A model generated the notes under the pieces. It made no database searches and was not told where the DNA came from. It was given only the letters and a program-made list of their open reading frames with translations. Of a stretch of DNA of 15,438 nucleotides, positions 13,180-15,438 are shown in pieces. A program made the position numbers and the translations under genes. Numbering within the stretch: the first letter of the stretch is position 1; each line of letters starts with the position of its first letter. Source of the stretch: Archaeoglobus sp. JdFR-24 (GTDB lineage: Archaea > Halobacteriota > Archaeoglobi > Archaeoglobales > Archaeoglobaceae); NCBI GenBank assembly GCA_002011215.1, contig MTML01000067.1, positions 1-15,438 of the forward strand. The letters are read 5' to 3'.

Positions 13180-14217
13180 ATGAAGCCAGAATTTATTTGG
13201 AAATCTAAGTTCCTTAGTGATATACTACAAGGCATATATCCCGAATTTACTCTTGTCTCAATCTCAGATGACAAGAAAAAAGTTCTAGCTGCGGTGATCT
13301 GGAAAGAAGTAGAGAAAAGACTCGTGAAAACGGGATTTATTTTTAAAACTAAGAAAATCGTTGAAATTGAAATCAGAAAGTGCTATTTGTGTGTTTTCGA
13401 CGCTGAAAGTGGTAACATTCTACAAAATCATGAGATTACAATACCGATGGAAATTCCAGATGAATTGATGGATGTAGCTATTACTGATGATGGTGAATTG
13501 GTTGTAGCCGGTTGTCATTACTATAGCACCCGCAACATCTTCTGTTACAAAGAAGGGGGTGGTATAATGGCTTTCGAGGTCCCCTCCGAACTAAGTGATA
13601 GACATGGAGATTTTAAATATGATAGTGTTATTATTTCAAGAGGTGGTGCAAACGTATTAGTATATGTAAATTATTATTTATGCATTTTTAACATAAAAAA
13701 AGGGTTTGTTCATTATTTCCTCATTGGAGGAGATTGCGATAAATTCGTGCCTGCCAAAAAATGTGAGTATATAGCCTACAAAGCAGATCATCACGCCATT
13801 TACTTTAGGAACTACTACGGTCACGAAATTTGGAGTATTGGACATCCATACCTTGAATGGGTCAAAGATTTAGCACTATCAAAAAACGGTGGATATCTTC
13901 TAGTGTGGACCGATTCAGAAATCTGCTTGTTTGATAGAGATGGTAAGGAACTATGGAAAAAATCATTACGAGAATCCAACATTCCTGTATCAAGTAAAGT
14001 CGTAGTCACAGACAACGGTGAAACTTTGGTAGCTTCTGGAAAAGAGCTGTATTTCCTTAATAAGAAAGGAGACGTTATCTGGAGTACAGAATTCGACGAG
14101 TTTATAGAAGGTGCCGATATCTCGCGTGATGGCGGTTTCATAGCTCTAATCGACAACTACAAAAATGTCTACGTAATGCATACGAAACCAAGAGATCTAC
14201 GAACTATTAATTGGTAA
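13180..14217 (+). CDS. Beta-propeller (WD40/PQQ-like) protein
   Basis: The intact 345-aa protein is built of repeated four-strand blades. Typical blade signatures are LVSISDDKKKVLAAV, CYLCVFDAESGNIL, DVAITDDGELVVAGC, LALSKNGGYLLVWT, ICLFDRDGKELWKKS, VVVTDNGETLVAS, LYFLNKKGDVIWSTEF and ADISRDGGFIALI. These are the SxDGxxLxx plus LYxFDxxGxxxWxx alternation of PQQ-like/WD40 propellers, about six to seven blades. No signal peptide is present, so it is probably a cytoplasmic protein-interaction scaffold; no PQQ-enzyme residues are visible. The ATG at 13180 is preferred over the in-frame GTG at 13171 because GGGTGTGAT precedes it at 4-nt spacing. It is the second longest intact gene in the window and stands alone after an IS481 relic. 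Its role is unknown. Confidence 0.85.
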   Translation: MKPEFIWKSKFLSDILQGIYPEFTLVSISDDKKKVLAAVIWKEVEKRLVKTGFIFKTKKIVEIEIRKCYLCVFDAESGNILQNHEITIPMEIPDELMDVAITDDGELVVAGCHYYSTRNIFCYKEGGGIMAFEVPSELSDRHGDFKYDSVIISRGGANVLVYVNYYLCIFNIKKGFVHYFLIGGDCDKFVPAKKCEYIAYKADHHAIYFRNYYGHEIWSIGHPYLEWVKDLALSKNGGYLLVWTDSEICLFDRDGKELWKKSLRESNIPVSSKVVVTDNGETLVASGKELYFLNKKGDVIWSTEFDEFIEGADISRDGGFIALIDNYKNVYVMHTKPRDLRTINW

Positions 14218-14253
14218 GCTACTACTGTTTGGAAGGGTTAGGAGTGTAGTTAA

Positions 14254-14275
14254 TGGCCGGGTATGGCCAATTTTT
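14254..14275. terminator. Hairpin followed by T run
   Basis: TGGCC (14254-14258) and GGCCA (14265-14269) form a 5-bp GC-rich stem with a six-base loop, followed by TTTTT. It lies between the converging propeller gene (plus) and DUF365-like gene (minus) and is a plausible terminator. Confidence 0.45.
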
Positions 14276-14300
14276 AAGCCCCTATCTGGACGTGTCCACT

Positions 14301-14578
14301 TCACCATAAACACTCTTTGAGTTCCTCCTTTGAAAGGAAAACTCTATCACCGTAAGTGAAGTCGTAGAATTTCATCGGATCTTCCTGTAGGATTACCCGC
14401 TTTATCTTTGCTTCACCAACAAAACCTGTATCCTCGTGTGGTTGATAGAAAACGAACTTCATCCCTGGCTTTAGCTGCTTCCACACCGTTGCTGGCTTTA
14501 CAAACACATCCTTACCCTCGAAAAAGCGATTAATGAACTGCTTAGGGATTGAGTAGGTTACACCTTTATCTCACTCAT
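14301..14578 (-). pseudogene. DUF365-like (PUA-fold) protein gene, frameshifted and shortened
   Basis: The ATG at 14578 has a good ribosome site (AGGTGAT, 14583-14589). The first codons read MSEIK and run into a stop at codon 7, but adding one base in the ATAAAG string gives GVTYSIPKQFINRFFEGK, then VFVKPATVWKQLKPGMKFVF, YQPHEDTGFVGEAKIKRV, EDPMKFYDFTYGDRVFLS and KEELKECLW, about 92 aa. The GVTYxIPK and ELKPGMKFVFYQxxEDTGFVGEAxIKR pattern is what I recall for the archaeal DUF365 family, which has a PUA/ASCH-like fold and probable RNA-related role. Family members usually extend further C-terminally, so the protein also seems truncated. An internal GTG at 14507 would give 68 aa without the shift. 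Confidence 0.55.
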
Positions 14579-14583
14579 AAAAA

Positions 14584-14740
14584 TCACCTGTTTTTTTCTA
14601 ATATTTCGCTTACTAATCCCTCAAATAAGCTTAAGATCTTTTCTATGTCATTTTCTGTTAGATTTTACGGAAAAATCAACAGGTTTAGCAAGAGTTTGAG
14701 TTTCGCAAGGAAGTGGATTGATGAGTTTTTGTTAGTTAAG
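14584..14740 (-). pseudogene. Tail of an unknown gene preceding the DUF365-like gene
   Basis: The minus strand reads HFLAKLKLLLNLLIFP, a TAA, then NLTENDIEKILSLFEGLVSE, ILEKNR and TGA. That TGA lies inside the DUF365-like gene's ribosome site, an arrangement typical of coupled genes. The in-frame TAA and lack of a start mark it as a relic. The plus-strand ORF over the same bases is probably its shadow. Confidence 0.35.
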
Positions 14741-14828
14741 TTTGTTATGCCCAATACCTATAATTTGATGATACCACATTGTTATTAACCACCCAAAATT
14801 TTTAAAGATGGATGTTTATTTTTTTGCT

Positions 14829-15208
14829 ATGTATAAGCGCATGTATAAACTCTATGAGACAATTATAATAGGTATTTTTTAGGAGTCCTAGGTTCAACAT
14901 TCGCCGGGCTTGGTCCACACAATGTTGCTGGGTACTTTATACTTTTTGTGTACCCTCTTTATGCAGCTTCTGCTGGATGCAGATTCGGTTCGGCAAAATT
15001 CGGAACATTAGTTGGTTGTATACCATTCTTAGTCCACCTTGTTATTGTTATCACTTATTTGACTTTTAGAATCTTTGCAGAGTTTAGTTTCTATTTACTG
15101 CCAAGATTAGTTCTAAATACTATATTAGCCTTGATTATTTTTGGAGGATTTAGTGCTTCAGTAGGATATTTTTCTGGTAAAATTTTGCCCGTTGAAAGTG
15201 TTTGTTGA
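14829..15208 (+). CDS. Small membrane protein, split by a one-base change at a T6 run
   Basis: Starting at ATG 14829 (or the in-frame ATG 14841) the frame reads MYKRMYKLYETIIIGIF and stops at TAG after the six-T run at 14875-14880. With one more T the reading becomes LGVLGSTFAGLGPHNVAGYF and continues to 15208, giving a protein of about 126 aa. It then has four hydrophobic spans at roughly residues 10-27, 32-52, 62-85 and 95-118, with GLGPHN and SAGCRFGSAKFGT between. Family unknown. The clean fit of both halves to one membrane protein suggests a sequencing error or very recent mutation. An ATTTTTAAAGATG string just upstream (about 14797) may be its TATA region. Confidence 0.6.
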
Positions 15209-15438
15209 GTTAATCAATTCTTTCAAAAAAGAAAAATATAAAAAGTTACAATTAAAGTTGATAAAAATATTTAATTCCCAAAAAATTCATAATCTTACAT
15301 ACTATCGTAATATACTTAAATTAGACTACTTATTTAGGTCATTGGAAAGATTAAGTAAAAGAGCAATATTAAGCACAAGAACTTGGGGAAATGATGTCCC
15401 AATTAGGGCTTTTTTGAAGCTACCTGGAGGATATAAAA
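15198..15438 (+). CDS. Partial ORF reaching the right edge
   Basis: The frame is open from a GTG at 15198 (or TTG at 15192) to the end, 80 codons. It reads VFVELINSFKKEKYKKLQLK early and later LDYLFRSLERLSKRAILSTR, TWGNDVPIRAFLKLPGG. It overlaps the stop of the preceding membrane gene by 11 bp, as coupled genes often do. No ribosome site is obvious, so the start is uncertain. Composition is that of a soluble basic helical protein. No family recognised; it could be a relic. Confidence 0.35.
   Translation, partial: MFVELINSFKKEKYKKLQLKLIKIFNSQKIHNLTYYRNILKLDYLFRSLERLSKRAILSTRTWGNDVPIRAFLKLPGGYK

Noticed and set aside
13821..14156. 111-aa minus-strand ORF
   Set aside because: Ser/Pro-rich antisense shadow of the beta-propeller gene.
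14549..14788. 79-aa plus-strand ORF
   Set aside because: It lies antisense to a more sensible minus-strand frame that overlaps the DUF365-like gene's ribosome site, and has no ribosome site of its own.

Overview
This looks like a fast-decaying accessory region of a hyperthermophilic or thermophilic euryarchaeon, most likely from the Archaeoglobales or a close relative. Three things point to Archaea: Shine-Dalgarno sites matching the archaeal GGAGGTGAT consensus; TATA boxes about 26 nt upstream of start codons, several of them positioned for leaderless transcripts; and a recognisable, broken gene for geranylgeranylglyceryl phosphate synthase, the first committed enzyme of archaeal membrane lipids. 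The DNA is AT-rich. I see no rRNA, tRNA or CRISPR array. The lineage call is inferred from remembered protein similarity, not from a search.

Layout. 1-1380 (minus): an intact von Willebrand factor A (VWA) protein followed by the start of a zinc-ribbon protein with an EEPPKEPP-type repeat linker that runs off the left edge. 1395-2729 (minus): two back-to-back decayed transposases, the second IS6-like. 2755-3508 (minus): a two-gene operon of small membrane proteins. 3781-4432 (plus): the lipid synthase pseudogene. 4521-5715 and 5808-6748: two neighbouring IS elements with recognisable terminal inverted repeats, each with a frameshifted transposase. 6839-8395: two divergently transcribed proteins with DnaJ-type CxxCxGxG zinc motifs, one of 374 aa with eight such modules and one of about 70 aa. 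8559-8760: an IS481-like helix-turn-helix scrap. 8820-9702 (minus): a membrane-anchored SNAP/TPR-repeat protein split by a frameshift at an A8 run. 9915-10619 (plus): an intact multi-pass membrane protein with a leaderless promoter. 10657-10770 (minus): a 37-codon zinc ribbon with an internal TAG. 10832-11340: a transposase relic and a possible second lipid-synthase scrap. 11339-11973 (minus): a broken membrane protein gene. 12255-12459 (plus): a small acidic-helical protein gene with one frameshift. 12662-13079 (plus): an IS481 transposase relic. 13180-14217 (plus): an intact beta-propeller protein. 14301-14578 (minus): a frameshifted DUF365-like gene. 14829-15438 (plus): a frameshifted membrane protein and a partial ORF reaching the right edge.

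How it fits together. Most complete genes encode protein-interaction or membrane modules (VWA, zinc ribbon, CxxCxGxG zinc domain, TPR, beta-propeller, small multi-pass membrane proteins) rather than enzymes, and none of the transposases I found is intact. Several genes are interrupted by single-base length changes, some at homopolymer runs. Either the locus is genuinely degenerating or the assembly has indel errors. The in-frame stops and internal deletions elsewhere favour real decay for the transposases and the lipid synthase. For the A8 and T6 cases a sequencing error or slippage remains open.
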